Source of the DNA: Pseudomonas parafulva
Lineage (GTDB): Bacteria; Pseudomonadota; Gammaproteobacteria; Pseudomonadales; Pseudomonadaceae
Assembly: GCF_002021815.1 (NCBI RefSeq)
Contig: NZ_CP019952.1
Location: 1,271,001 to 1,335,000 of the forward strand
Direction of reading: 5' to 3'
Length of the DNA: 64,000 nt
A model generated the notes under the pieces. That model saw nothing but the letters and a program-made list of their open reading frames with translations. It made no database searches and was not told where the DNA came from. Position 1 is the first letter of the stretch. Each line of letters opens with the position of its first letter. Both the position numbers and the translations under genes were made by a program. Below, piece by piece: positions 27,848 to 37,080 of the stretch.

Positions 27848-28831
27848 TTAGGCCGGTTCGAAGCGTACGTCCAGATACCCGCCCGCAAGGTTAGGCGGCG
27901 CCACGAATTGCGCAATTCCGTTGAACACATCCACCGACTGACTGTGAATATGGCCTGCCAGGATGCCGACCAGGTTTGGCGTCGAAAACACACGTCGGTG
28001 AAACTCCATGGTCACGTCGCTGTGCTTGGCTGGCCACTGTTCCCGTCGCTCCATGGTGTACAGGGTGTCACTGGCAGCCCCCCAATACGGGTTGCCACAC
28101 GAGAACGTGATAGGCCTGCCCGGTACGTACAAAGGCACATGCGCGACCAACACCACAGGCCCATCGAACGCAGCCTGCCGGACGAAGTACTCCAGTTGCT
28201 CGGGCACTATCTGGTTGGTTGAATCATCAATGACGATAAAGCGGATACCGTTCACGTCGCGTGTAGACATAAGGGGGTTGGCCCCTTGGTACAACGGCTT
28301 CAACCGCTTTTCAGACCACTCCCGGCGTAGGCTATCCTGGCTTCCCGTCATACCCTCGTAGTGCCAATCATGGTTACCCGCGATGTAGGTATAGGGAATA
28401 CCGCACGCCTTGAGCTTGCCTTGTACCCACTCAATAGCAGCTTCGGACGGGTAGCTAACGATGTCGCCACCCAGAACCAGCAAATCCACCTTTTGCTCGG
28501 CAGCCAGATCAAGCGTTGCTTCGAACGCCTGCATGGGGTTGGTCGGTTGACCGGTCTGGAAATGCTGCGTTTGGTTATAGGCGGCGGCCATGCGTTCGCT
28601 GTATTGCCGATAGGGCAATTCACGCTCGTCGCTTTGCCAGAGATGCGTGTCCGACAAAAAAAAGACACGGGTAGATTGTGCAAACGCGGGACCGAAAAGC
28701 CTAACCTGGACACCTGTGACCGAGAACTCCGGGCGAGGGAAGGTAGCCATGGGCTGCGCCATCAGGCTACCTGCCCCAGTCAGGCCCAAAGTAGACAAGC
28801 CTGTGAACTGCAAGAAACGTCGTCTGAGCAT
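27848..28831 (-). CDS. Tat-exported calcineurin-like metallophosphoesterase
   Basis: 327 residues. The N-terminus MLRRRFLQFTGLSTLGLTGA has a twin-arginine motif and hydrophobic core, so export of a folded metalloprotein by the Tat system is likely. The metallophosphatase motifs are complete: SDTHLW near 60, LGGDIVSYPSE near 120, GNHDWHYEGM near 150, AHVPLYVPG near 235 and GHIHSQSVDVF near 300. The substrate is unknown. It lies on the opposite strand within the polysaccharide region, so a role in removing phosphate from surface glycans or lipid carriers is possible but not shown. Confidence 0.88.
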   Translation of the reverse strand: MLRRRFLQFTGLSTLGLTGAGSLMAQPMATFPRPEFSVTGVQVRLFGPAFAQSTRVFFLSDTHLWQSDERELPYRQYSERMAAAYNQTQHFQTGQPTNPMQAFEATLDLAAEQKVDLLVLGGDIVSYPSEAAIEWVQGKLKACGIPYTYIAGNHDWHYEGMTGSQDSLRREWSEKRLKPLYQGANPLMSTRDVNGIRFIVIDDSTNQIVPEQLEYFVRQAAFDGPVVLVAHVPLYVPGRPITFSCGNPYWGAASDTLYTMERREQWPAKHSDVTMEFHRRVFSTPNLVGILAGHIHSQSVDVFNGIAQFVAPPNLAGGYLDVRFEPA

Positions 28832-28940
28832 TTAGTGCCAATCCATGGCCAGTTGAAAAGGTGGTCCAGATTAGCAATAGGGGATTTCGATCAGCAATAG
28901 AGCATTTTGAATATCTGTTGAATATGTCTCAAAGGACGAT

Positions 28941-29072
28941 CTACTCAGAAGCTTGGGCGCGGGCGTGCTCGCACGGTATGCCGGGTTCGATACAGAACAG
29001 GGGCTCGGTTTGCTGTTTGCCTTGATAGAACTTGGTTTTGCCGGCGGTGACGCCGGTGTGGTGTGCGGTCAT
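28941..29072 (-). CDS. Short DUF3077-like protein, possibly truncated
   Basis: 43 codons that read MTAHHTGVTAGKTKFYQGKQ and on to LFCIEPGIPCEHARAQASE, then TAG. The pattern matches the N-terminal half of small Pseudomonas proteins of the DUF3077 type as I remember them, which normally continue about 40 residues further. The frame after the stop does not resume that pattern. GGGAG lies 8 bases before the ATG, so translation is plausible. Either a remnant or a short variant; function unknown. Confidence 0.5.
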   Translation of the reverse strand: MTAHHTGVTAGKTKFYQGKQQTEPLFCIEPGIPCEHARAQASE

Positions 29073-29162
29073 TGGTTGATCTCCCTAATTGTTTGCTGCC
29101 AGTGCTGCAGTGCGGGCGACCATTGCTTGGCAATGGTCTGCCTGGCGCAGCGCCAGCTGGCT

Positions 29163-29405
29163 TCAATGCATTGCTTGAGGTTCTTTCGGCTTTTGCACGT
29201 GCACAAGCGCTGACTCCAGCAAGGCCCGCAGCGTCTCGAGTTCGTGCAGAGACGTCATGATCAGAATCGATGCCGGCGATTTGGGCTGTAGCAGCAAGGC
29301 CTGATGGGCGACGGTCGCGGCGCATAGCGCGTGGTCCGTGGCTTGGATCAGGGTGTCTTCAAGGGAGTGGATGTGGTGCGGTGGGTCGGGGACGATTTTA
29401 AGCAT
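29163..29405 (-). CDS. Small hypothetical protein
   Basis: 80 residues starting MLKIVPDPPHHIHSLEDTLI, a start shared by many small Pseudomonas proteins of unknown role (MxKxVPDPP type, often lying next to DUF3077 genes). An AAAGGA site lies 8 bases before the ATG at 29405; this start is preferred over longer upstream frames. The protein is alpha-helical in character with no signal peptide. The short DUF3077-like gene follows after 90 bases. Confidence 0.65.
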   Translation of the reverse strand: MLKIVPDPPHHIHSLEDTLIQATDHALCAATVAHQALLLQPKSPASILIMTSLHELETLRALLESALVHVQKPKEPQAMH

Positions 29406-29910
29406 CGCGTATGTCCTTTGATCAATGCGGCCGCCTCTTGCTGTCAAACAAGTGGGTGGCAGCTGTACGTGGGTTGACAGACCGGCGGACATAGCAAGTT
29501 CCGGCGCACGCAAGCGTGCCCGCACGTACAGCCGCCATAAAGGACGAGCTGATCTCTATGTACCGTGACGGCCTGTCAAAGCCGTGTCGTTGATAGCCAA
29601 CGACAGGGCGAGACTAGGTCGCTTCCACAATGGCCGCAACGGGAAATAGGGAGGAAGAGTATCTTTGGGAAACGGACTACAAGGAAGGGGTAGATTCTGA
29701 TCTTTTTGCTTTCTGAAGCCTAAGCCTGCGGGCTCAAAAGCAGACTCAGTCGTTTACCGAGAAAACCGGTGAGGCCTCGATGATTACAGCGGCTGAAATC
29801 ACTTTTAAGCGTTTCTTGCTAGGGCTAGCCTAGGCACTAGGCAATCAGAACTGCTTAGACTGCAATTTCTGACAAGGCCAAGCCTCAAGCGGCTTGGCCT
29901 CGTTGCAGGA
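29406..29910. other. Non-coding interval before rfbC
   Basis: No convincing gene. It carries the promoter side of the small hypothetical gene, a weak dyad GTCGTT/AACGAC near 29586-29604 nested in CCTGTC/GACAGG, and the rfbC terminator hairpin at its right end. Base composition is slightly lower in GC than the flanking genes. Confidence 0.5.
29876..29899 (-). terminator. Terminator hairpin of the rfbBDAC operon
   Basis: GGCCAAGCC / GGCTTGGCC with a six-base loop, a perfect 9-pair stem 11 bases beyond the rfbC stop. The following tract on the minus strand (TTGTCAG) is only weakly T-rich. Confidence 0.65.
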
Positions 29911-30459
29911 TTACTCGAACACTTCAGCGTTAGCCAACAGCACGCCGAGTTGATCCTTGCCAGACAAGCTCGGGCTGAAATCAATCGGCCACTCGATGGC
30001 GATTTCTGGGTCATCCCAAGCGATGCAACGCTCACTGGCAGGCGAGTAGAAATCGGTGGTCTTGTACAGGAACTCAGCGGTTTCACTCAGAGTGACAAAC
30101 CCGTGTGCGAACCCTGGCGGGACCCACAGCTGATTCTTGTTTTCCGCAGAAAGCACCGCACCGACCCATTTGCCGAAAGTGGGGGAGGAGCGACGGATAT
30201 CAACCGCCACGTCGAACACTTCACCTTGCACCACGCGCACCAATTTGCCCTGGGCATGAGGGGGCAGCTGGTAGTGCAAGCCCCGAAGCACGCCTTTCAC
30301 TGAGCGAGAGTGGTTGTCCTGAACGAAATCGGGTCGCAGGCCAGTGACTTCTTCAAAGACATTGGCGTTGAAGCTTTCGTAAAAGAAGCCACGGTCATCG
30401 CCGAAGACTTTGGGGGCGAACAGAAGGACATCAGGGATGGCCAGAGGGGTTGCGTGCAT
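29911..30459 (-). CDS. rfbC: dTDP-4-dehydrorhamnose 3,5-epimerase
   Basis: 182 residues, full RmlC length. DRGFFYESFN, VLRGLHYQLPPHAQGKLVRV (the catalytic His region) and FAHGFVTLSETAEFLYK are family signatures. It converts dTDP-4-keto-6-deoxyglucose to the L-rhamno form, the third step of dTDP-L-rhamnose synthesis. It is the last gene of the operon; its ATG overlaps the end of rfbA by one base. Confidence 0.96.
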   Translation of the reverse strand: MHATPLAIPDVLLFAPKVFGDDRGFFYESFNANVFEEVTGLRPDFVQDNHSRSVKGVLRGLHYQLPPHAQGKLVRVVQGEVFDVAVDIRRSSPTFGKWVGAVLSAENKNQLWVPPGFAHGFVTLSETAEFLYKTTDFYSPASERCIAWDDPEIAIEWPIDFSPSLSGKDQLGVLLANAEVFE

Positions 30460-31340
30460 CAGAAAACCTTTTCGCTAAGCAGGTTACGCAGGTACTGGCC
30501 GTAGCCATTCTTGAGCAATGGCTGGGCCAGGCGCTCGAGTTGTTCGGCATCAATCCAGCCTGCACGGAAGCAGATCTCTTCCGGGCACGCCACCTTCAGC
30601 CCTTGGCGGCGCTCCATGGTTGCAATGTACTGGCTTGCATCGAGCAGGCTGTCGTGGGTGCCTGTGTCCAGCCATGCATAGCCACGTCCCATGATCTCCA
30701 CATGCAGTTGCGCTTGTTGCAGGTACAGGTTGTTGAGGTCGGTGATTTCCAGCTCGCCTCGGGCCGATGGCTTCAGGCTACGCGCCAGGTCGACCACTTG
30801 GTTGTCGTAGAAGTAAAGGCCAGTCACCGCATAATTGGACTTCGGCTGTTTTGGCTTCTCTTCCAGCGACAGGACGCGCCCGGCCTCATTGAATTCGGCT
30901 ACACCGTAACGTTCAGGGTCGTTGACGTGGTAGGCGAACACAGAGGCGCCCGTTTCGCGTTGGCCCGCGTTCAACAGCAGCGACTGGAAGTCGTGGCCAT
31001 AGAAGATGTTGTCGCCCAGCACCAGCGCAGAAGTGTCGTTGCCAATGAAGGCTTCGCCGATGGTGAACGCCTGAGCCAGGCCATCGGGGCTTGGCTGCAC
31101 GGCGTAGGACAGGTTCAGGCCCCATTGGCTGCCGTCGCCAAGCAGTTGCTCGAAGCGAGGCGTGTCCTGCGGCGTTGAAATGATCAGGATGTCGCGGATA
31201 CCGGCGAGCAGCAGGGTGCTCAGCGGGTAATAGATCATGGGTTTGTCATACACCGGCAGCAGCTGCTTCGATACCGAGAGCGTTGCGGGGTGCAGGCGTG
31301 TGCCTGAGCCGCCGGCCAGAATAATTCCTTTACGAGCCAT
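30459..31340 (-). CDS. rfbA: Glucose-1-phosphate thymidylyltransferase
   Basis: 293 residues. The nucleotidyltransferase signature [20 protein letters not shown] is intact near the N-terminus, with [11 protein letters not shown] and [14 protein letters not shown] further on, all typical of RmlA. It makes dTDP-glucose, the first step toward dTDP-L-rhamnose, and is normally feedback-inhibited by the end product. Eight bases separate it from rfbD. Confidence 0.97.
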   Translation of the reverse strand: MARKGIILAGGSGTRLHPATLSVSKQLLPVYDKPMIYYPLSTLLLAGIRDILIISTPQDTPRFEQLLGDGSQWGLNLSYAVQPSPDGLAQAFTIGEAFIGNDTSALVLGDNIFYGHDFQSLLLNAGQRETGASVFAYHVNDPERYGVAEFNEAGRVLSLEEKPKQPKSNYAVTGLYFYDNQVVDLARSLKPSARGELEITDLNNLYLQQAQLHVEIMGRGYAWLDTGTHDSLLDASQYIATMERRQGLKVACPEEICFRAGWIDAEQLERLAQPLLKNGYGQYLRNLLSEKVF

Positions 31341-31348
31341 GGGAATCC

Positions 31349-32254
31349 TTACTTATGGATTTCGTCTAGCATACGTTTAACGCCTTGCTGCCAGGGCGGC
31401 ATTTTCAACTTAAACGCGCTTTCGAGCTTGCCCAGCGCCAGCCGCGAATTTCGCGGGCGCGGCGCGGGTACAGGGTAAGCGTCGGTATTGATCGCTGATA
31501 CTTGATCAGCGTTCACTTTAAGCGATATGCCCCTGCAAAGCGCGTCCTGCAGCACTAATTGCGCATAGGCGTGCCAGGAAGTTTCACCCGAGGCTGCCAA
31601 GTGGTAGACCCCAGCGAGATGATCGTTCGCGGGTTGGTTGACCACCTGCCGCACGACATGGGCGGTAACATCCGCGATCAGGTCTGCACCCGTCGGGGCG
31701 CCGAACTGGTCAGATACCACACTCAAGCCGTCCCGCTCCTGGGCGAGGCGCAGCATGGTCTTTGCAAAGTTATTTCCGCGGGCCGCGTACACCCAGCTGG
31801 TGCGCAGGATCACGGCCTTGGCACCGCTGGCTTCAATGGCCTGCTCACCCTCAAGCTTGGTACGGCCATAGACCGACAGCGGGCCTGTGGCTGCGGTTTC
31901 TTGCCAGGGCTGATCACCGCTGCCGTCATACACGTAGTCGGTGGAATAATGGATCAGCCATGCACCTAAGCGAGCGGCCTCGCGTGCCAGTACAGCAGGG
32001 GCTTGAGCATTGATAAGCGCTGCAGCCTGTGGATCGCTCTCTGCTTTGTCCACTGCTGTATAAGCGGCCGCATTGACGATTACATCAGGCGCTAGCAAAC
32101 GAACCGTATTCGCCAATGCATCCAACTGGCTCAAATCACCGCAGAGCGCCCCGTCACCCTGACGATCCAGTGCTACAACTTCACCGAGCGGCGAAAGGGA
32201 CCGTTGCAGCTCCCAGCCGACTTGCCCGTTTTTCCCCAACAGCAGGATTTTCAC
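31349..32254 (-). CDS. rfbD: dTDP-4-dehydrorhamnose reductase
   Basis: 301 residues. The Rossmann motif is [10 protein letters not shown] and the SDR catalytic pair lies in [12 protein letters not shown] near residue 130; the family signature [14 protein letters not shown] is present. It performs the NADPH-dependent last step to dTDP-L-rhamnose. It overlaps rfbB by four bases. Confidence 0.96.
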   Translation of the reverse strand: MKILLLGKNGQVGWELQRSLSPLGEVVALDRQGDGALCGDLSQLDALANTVRLLAPDVIVNAAAYTAVDKAESDPQAAALINAQAPAVLAREAARLGAWLIHYSTDYVYDGSGDQPWQETAATGPLSVYGRTKLEGEQAIEASGAKAVILRTSWVYAARGNNFAKTMLRLAQERDGLSVVSDQFGAPTGADLIADVTAHVVRQVVNQPANDHLAGVYHLAASGETSWHAYAQLVLQDALCRGISLKVNADQVSAINTDAYPVPAPRPRNSRLALGKLESAFKLKMPPWQQGVKRMLDEIHK

Positions 32255-33351
32255 GCTTCATTTGCCCCGTATTGCTTAGCCACCCAATCACGATACGAAC
32301 CGTCCATCACGCCCTGCACCCATTCCTGATTGGCAAGGTACCAGGCGACCGTTTTGCGAATGCCGGTATCGAACGTTTCCGCAGGTTTCCAGCCTAGCTC
32401 GCGCTCGATCTTACGTGCATCGATGGCATAACGGCGGTCGTGGCCTGGGCGGTCGGTCACGTAGGTGATCAGCTCGGCGTAGTGTTCGACAGGTGCACCG
32501 GTCTTTTGGTTGGTCACATTGCGCGCGGACGCTGGTGCCATCTCGTCGAGCAGGCCGCAGACGGTACGCACGATATCGATGTTGGCTTTCTCGTTCCAGC
32601 CGCCGATGTTGTAGGTTTCGCCTGTGGTGCCGGCTTCCAGCACACGACGGATACCGGAGCAGTGGTCTTCAACGTACAACCAGTCCCGAATCTGCTGGCC
32701 GTCACCGTAGACCGGCAACGGTTTGCCCGCGAGCGCGTTGACGATCATGAGTGGGATCAGTTTTTCGGGGAAGTGGAACGGCCCATAGTTGTTGGAGCAG
32801 TTGGTGGTGAGGACTGGCATACCGTAGGTATGGAAGTAGGACCGCACCAGGTGGTCACTGGCGGCTTTGCTGGCGGAATAGGGGCTGTTGGGCGCATAGG
32901 GGGTGGTTTCGGTGAACGCCGGATCGTTTGGCGCGAGTGTGCCGTACACCTCATCTGTTGAGACGTGCAGGAAGCGGAAACCTTCTTTCTCCTGCCCGGT
33001 CAGACTGCTCCAGTGCGTACGTGCGGCTTCCAGCAATCTAAAGGTGCCCATGACGTTGGTCTGGACAAATGCCTCAGGCCCGGTGATAGAGCGGTCTACA
33101 TGAGATTCGGCTGCAAAATGGATCACGGCGCGGGGGCGGTGCTCATCGAACAGCTTGGCCAAGAGCGACGCGTCGCAGATGTCGCCTTGGACGAAGTGGT
33201 GATGGGTGGTGCCTTGGAGGGAGTGGAGGTTGGCCAGGTTGCCTGCGTAAGTGAGAGCGTCCAGATTAAGGATCGGTTCCTCGTGATGGGCGCACCATTG
33301 CAGAACGAAATTTGAGCCGATGAAGCCGGCTCCGCCTGTTACTAGAATCAT
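32251..33351 (-). CDS. rfbB: dTDP-glucose 4,6-dehydratase
   Basis: 366 residues. [14 protein letters not shown] (NAD-binding), [21 protein letters not shown] and [15 protein letters not shown] (catalytic Tyr/Lys) are all present. It converts dTDP-glucose to the 4-keto-6-deoxy sugar. It is the first gene of the rfbBDAC operon; the promoter must lie in the 558-base gap to the right. Confidence 0.97.
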   Translation of the reverse strand: MILVTGGAGFIGSNFVLQWCAHHEEPILNLDALTYAGNLANLHSLQGTTHHHFVQGDICDASLLAKLFDEHRPRAVIHFAAESHVDRSITGPEAFVQTNVMGTFRLLEAARTHWSSLTGQEKEGFRFLHVSTDEVYGTLAPNDPAFTETTPYAPNSPYSASKAASDHLVRSYFHTYGMPVLTTNCSNNYGPFHFPEKLIPLMIVNALAGKPLPVYGDGQQIRDWLYVEDHCSGIRRVLEAGTTGETYNIGGWNEKANIDIVRTVCGLLDEMAPASARNVTNQKTGAPVEHYAELITYVTDRPGHDRRYAIDARKIERELGWKPAETFDTGIRKTVAWYLANQEWVQGVMDGSYRDWVAKQYGANEA

Positions 33352-33909
33352 GAGTTGAACCTAAGCTGTTTTAAGCGATTAACGTCGAGGACGGTAGGGT
33401 GCGTAACTGGGGCTGAAGCCGCAAATTACGAAAGGCTTGTGTCATCAGTGGGCTTAAGAATACAACATGGCTAGCACTGACCACAGGCTTGTACAACATC
33501 GTGGGATTGATTCCCGGCGTTGGGCGACTCCTGGGGACATCTTTCCTATCATTCCTAGCACGCAATGCCCCTTCCGGAGGCCGCAGCGCTGTGGAACCTT
33601 GTCTCATTTGGAAAACCGCGTCATGGGATCCGCAGTCTAGTCGGATGGCGACCACTCAAAGGCTAGCACTTTCGACCTCAGCGAGCCTCCTGCGTTCGCG
33701 TCAACGTGGGGATCAATGCCTCTAACACCCACCCATCTGCTGGTGTACCACGAAAACTGATCGTATAAGGCGTTCGGCTAGGAGCGCCTCTGGCCGCGGG
33801 GTCGAAACTAGCGGCGATTTCCGCATGGGGAAACAAAAAATGGCGATCAGACTGGCCTTTGCATGGCTATCGAGCGAAGGTATAGTCGGGTTCGAGTATA
33901 CAAAATTGC
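33352..33909. other. Divergent non-coding interval, rfbB side and AT-rich island border
   Basis: No gene that I can support. It should hold the leftward rfbBDAC promoter and the rightward promoter of the GT2-like gene. The change from GC-rich to AT-rich DNA occurs towards its right end, so it is a likely junction of an acquired segment. No insertion-sequence ends were recognised. Confidence 0.5.
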
Positions 33910-35298
33910 ATGGTGAGCCTAGTGAGGAATGGAAGCTGGTCTGTGGTGTCGACTATACGTGCACCAGAATATCAGGTTAATGAATTTTTAGAGCATTACG
34001 TGGGGTTAGGTGCAGACAGGGTTTACGTGTTCTTCGATGATCCAGAACTTGCTACGTATGATGTCAAACGTTTCGCAGGTAAAGTTATAGCATTTGTTTG
34101 CGATGATTCTTATTGGGAGACTGTATATAAAGCCCCGCCAATGTCCCACAGAGTTGGACGTCCAGATGCCGTTGAGATTCGCCAGGGCGTGAATGCACTG
34201 TTCGCTAGAGAGATTATGCATTCAGAATGGATATTGCATGTTGACGTTGATGAATTTATTTACGCAAAAAAAAATGTAAGAGAAGTTTTGTCGGTCTATC
34301 CTGATGCTGTCTTCTCAGTGCTTTTGAGAACACTCGAAGCGGTATATGAAGATGTGCGATCGCCTGGGGAAGAAACAAAGACGGTTTATTTCAAGAAATC
34401 AGTAAAACAAAAAGAGCTTTTGAAGGAGCTTTACAGCGATGAGTTGTTGAAGTGTGCAACTAATGGTCTATGGGGAACTATAATTGGAAAGTCCTTCATC
34501 AGAAAACATCCTGAAGTAAAATTTATGTCAGTTCACTGGCCTATGCCTGTCGATTCGTCATTAATATCCAATGTTCCTACCTATTATATCGATTTGCTGC
34601 ACTTTGAAGGGCAAAGTTATGAGTTGTTCAAGGAGAAGTTCAAGCTCAGGGTGTTCAAGAACGTAGCTAAGCACATGCCAAACACCTATAAAGTTAGGCT
34701 CGATATAATAAAGCGAGAGTATGAGTCTAAGGGTGAGGCAGGAATGCTCGAGGTTTATAAAGATTTCTATGTTATGGCGCCAGATAAGCTTCAAAAAGCA
34801 ATGGATCTTGGTGTTGTAGTTAAGTTGAATTGGCGTTTGGGGGCAGTGACTGAAGAAAAACTGTTGCTGAATAATCCAATTTACGATTCAGGCGCAAGAA
34901 TCAGTAATTGGGGCGGTACCATAATTGGATCAGCACATAGATCCTATTTAGTATATGACTCTTCAGACAACGTCATAAAGGCCGCGACAGCAGTGAATTT
35001 ATTGGCCAAGAAAAATCTGCTTCCTGTAGAGATTGATCAATACGAATCAACTGCTAGGTTATTTATCAAAAGCGAACACCAATTGATGAATGTTGGAGTC
35101 GTAGGCTCTAAGCTGAAAGTTTTGGAAAATATGCCTCACTTCTACTTTAATATCGAGCCTAAAGGTGAATACTCATTCTTAAGCTCCAGTGGTAAATATA
35201 TTTCCATTACCCCCAGCCTTGACGTATCTGTGGAAAAGGATAAAGCTTCCAATTGGGAGCGTATGTACATACATGAAATCTATCCCCAGCTAAGTTGA
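33910..35298 (+). CDS. GT2-like glycosyltransferase (Glyco_tranf_2_4 type) with C-terminal beta-rich module
   Basis: 462 residues encoded in AT-rich DNA. The N-terminal part resembles PF13704-type glycosyltransferases: EFLEHYVGLGADRVYVFFDD, then HSEWILHVDVDEFIYA near residue 110 (DxD-like metal site) and HFEGQSYELFKEKFKLR near 235. From about 310 to the end is a separate module with repeated short hydrophobic strands ending GKYISITPSLDVSV and ASNWERMYI, resembling a fascin/beta-trefoil lectin fold. The ribosome site is weak, so the ATG at 33910 is not certain. Acceptor and donor sugars are unknown. A clear terminator follows. Confidence 0.75.
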   Translation: MVSLVRNGSWSVVSTIRAPEYQVNEFLEHYVGLGADRVYVFFDDPELATYDVKRFAGKVIAFVCDDSYWETVYKAPPMSHRVGRPDAVEIRQGVNALFAREIMHSEWILHVDVDEFIYAKKNVREVLSVYPDAVFSVLLRTLEAVYEDVRSPGEETKTVYFKKSVKQKELLKELYSDELLKCATNGLWGTIIGKSFIRKHPEVKFMSVHWPMPVDSSLISNVPTYYIDLLHFEGQSYELFKEKFKLRVFKNVAKHMPNTYKVRLDIIKREYESKGEAGMLEVYKDFYVMAPDKLQKAMDLGVVVKLNWRLGAVTEEKLLLNNPIYDSGARISNWGGTIIGSAHRSYLVYDSSDNVIKAATAVNLLAKKNLLPVEIDQYESTARLFIKSEHQLMNVGVVGSKLKVLENMPHFYFNIEPKGEYSFLSSSGKYISITPSLDVSVEKDKASNWERMYIHEIYPQLS

Positions 35299-35304
35299 AT
35301 AAGC

Positions 35305-35325
35305 AGGCCCGCTGTGTGCGGGCCT
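35305..35325 (+). terminator. Hairpin after the GT2-like gene
   Basis: AGGCCCGC / GCGGGCCT around a TGTGT loop, a perfect 8-pair stem seven bases beyond the stop codon. No strong T-run. It is a GC-rich hairpin in AT-rich DNA. Confidence 0.65.
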
Positions 35326-35591
35326 ATCATCGACTAGTATTATCCATAAGCTGTATGTGAATGCGTTGAGCATGGCGCCAGGAGAGTTTGATTCTTATGA
35401 GATGTGACAAAAAACATGAAAGCAAAATCCTACGTATTAGCTGAGAATTTTTAATCATAAGAAGCACGGCTTATCTAACGAATAAGCTTAAAATCCTCGA
35501 TGAAAAATCTGCGGTACTTGAGGGGTCTAGTAACAATAGGTTATAGGACGTATGATATTCTCTATAAAACTGCAATGGCAAGGCTTGAGTA

Positions 35592-36932
35592 ATGAGTAAT
35601 GATTCGCCTCGAGTAGTGTATGAAGATGATTTTGTAAGAGTTATTTGTAAAGCTGGCCAATCGGACTTCATGTTGGTGACATTTGGGAATCTGATAAATT
35701 TAGCCGATGGCATGCGATTTTTTGGTGATACACCCGCCGAAAAGCTAAATCTAAGCTGCATTGGCTTCATGGCAAAAAGCCCTAATTGGTTTCCCAAAGA
35801 GAGTGTCAGCAAAGCGATTGATGCTGTTAATTATTTATTGAACGAAGCCAGTGAGATTATTACCTACGGCGGTTCGATGGGTGGCTATGCGGCAATTAAA
35901 TACTCATCCGCGTTACGGGCAAAACTAGTGATCGCATTTTGTCCTCAATGGACTATCGACAAAGGCGAATGTGATGGTCGCAATCCAGGGTTTCAGGAGT
36001 ATTTCGAACCCAGCTTAGAAAGAATGGGTATCGAAAGCAACGATATATCTGGGAGAGTATTTTTATTTTTTGATCCTAAGCATGCTAATGATAGCTATCA
36101 TGCAGAGATGATAAGATCCAAAGCATTGGCTGTTGAATACATATATGTAAGATCTGTAGGTCATCTGGTCACCGGAGCTTTGTCAGGCACGAGCAATATG
36201 GAAAAAATGATCGAGTTATCTCGCGCTGGAGATCTTTCTAGATTGCGCCAACTCGTGGACAAAGCCAGACGGAAGCATCCTATTAGGATAGAAGCACTTC
36301 TACATAAACTGTCACATAGACATCCCTATCTTTTGAATAAAGTGTTACAGAATCCTTGCAATGTGGCAGGACTTAAAGTGGACGTACTCAATGCATTACG
36401 AGTCAATGTAGTAAATGCAGCGAGTACTGCACGAAGATACGAAATTGCAGTGAATAACATCAGCTTATTACAGTCTAGTGACATCTGTCCGGTTCGTTTC
36501 TCAATGCTTGGCTTATATAAACAAGAACTAGAGTCAAAAATTGCGCTAGATAGATTTGCCGTGCGTACACATCACGGTACTTACCTTGCGTATAGTGCCG
36601 TTGATGGAGCACTAGTGCATAAATCCAGTGACGAGATATCATCAACATCTAATTTAGTCCCTGTCAGGGTTATCAGATATGCAGGGCTTTGCGTTTTTGG
36701 TCTTTGTATCAATGGTAAGTTTTATTTGTGCCAAATCCTCTCCGGTAAGAAAGTCAAGCTTGGTGACATACATGGAGTTAGTGTATCAACCCATTCGTTG
36801 ATATCGTTTCCTGTGGAAGATAAGAAGCGTATAGAGCCTCAATGGAGAGGCATCTACGTTACTGCTGAAAAAGATGGAACGGTTGCATATACCCGCAGGT
36901 CGGCCAAAGACTGGGAGGTTTTCCACATATGA
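35592..36932 (+). CDS. Alpha/beta-hydrolase-like protein with C-terminal beta-rich module
   Basis: 446 residues in AT-rich DNA. Residues 1-210 look like an alpha/beta hydrolase: ITYGGSMGGYAAIKY near 95 is a nucleophile elbow (GxSxGG), VFLFFDPKHAND near 155 may carry the acid and SVGHLVTGAL near 195 the histidine. A helical stretch follows. The last ~140 residues (from RFAVRTHHGTYLAYSAVDGA) resemble a fascin-like beta-trefoil and end SAKDWEVFHI, similar to the end of the preceding protein. An esterase or acyl-transfer role on glycans is possible; unproven. Confidence 0.65.
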   Translation: MSNDSPRVVYEDDFVRVICKAGQSDFMLVTFGNLINLADGMRFFGDTPAEKLNLSCIGFMAKSPNWFPKESVSKAIDAVNYLLNEASEIITYGGSMGGYAAIKYSSALRAKLVIAFCPQWTIDKGECDGRNPGFQEYFEPSLERMGIESNDISGRVFLFFDPKHANDSYHAEMIRSKALAVEYIYVRSVGHLVTGALSGTSNMEKMIELSRAGDLSRLRQLVDKARRKHPIRIEALLHKLSHRHPYLLNKVLQNPCNVAGLKVDVLNALRVNVVNAASTARRYEIAVNNISLLQSSDICPVRFSMLGLYKQELESKIALDRFAVRTHHGTYLAYSAVDGALVHKSSDEISSTSNLVPVRVIRYAGLCVFGLCINGKFYLCQILSGKKVKLGDIHGVSVSTHSLISFPVEDKKRIEPQWRGIYVTAEKDGTVAYTRRSAKDWEVFHI

Positions 36933-37025
36933 GCGCGAAACATATGCTGCCTTGACTGATCCCGAATTAGGCGTACTTATCCGAAAGATTGCCCAGGATT
37001 TGGGGTTGCTAGTATGTCTTGAGCT

Positions 37026-37065
37026 GAATGTGAATGGTTGAAAAATTTACATACCATTCACATTC
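37026..37065. terminator. Perfect inverted repeat between convergent genes
   Basis: GAATGTGAATGG (37026-37037) and CCATTCACATTC (37054-37065), a perfect 12-pair stem with a 16-base AT-rich loop. It lies between the stop codons of the hydrolase-like gene (+) and the secreted protein gene (-), so it may end both transcripts. Confidence 0.6.
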
Positions 37066-37080
37066 TGTTGTATTTGCCTT

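Noticed and set aside
33489..33725. 78-codon frame in the rfbB upstream region
   Set aside because: Poor ribosome site and no recognisable protein; it lies in a likely promoter region.
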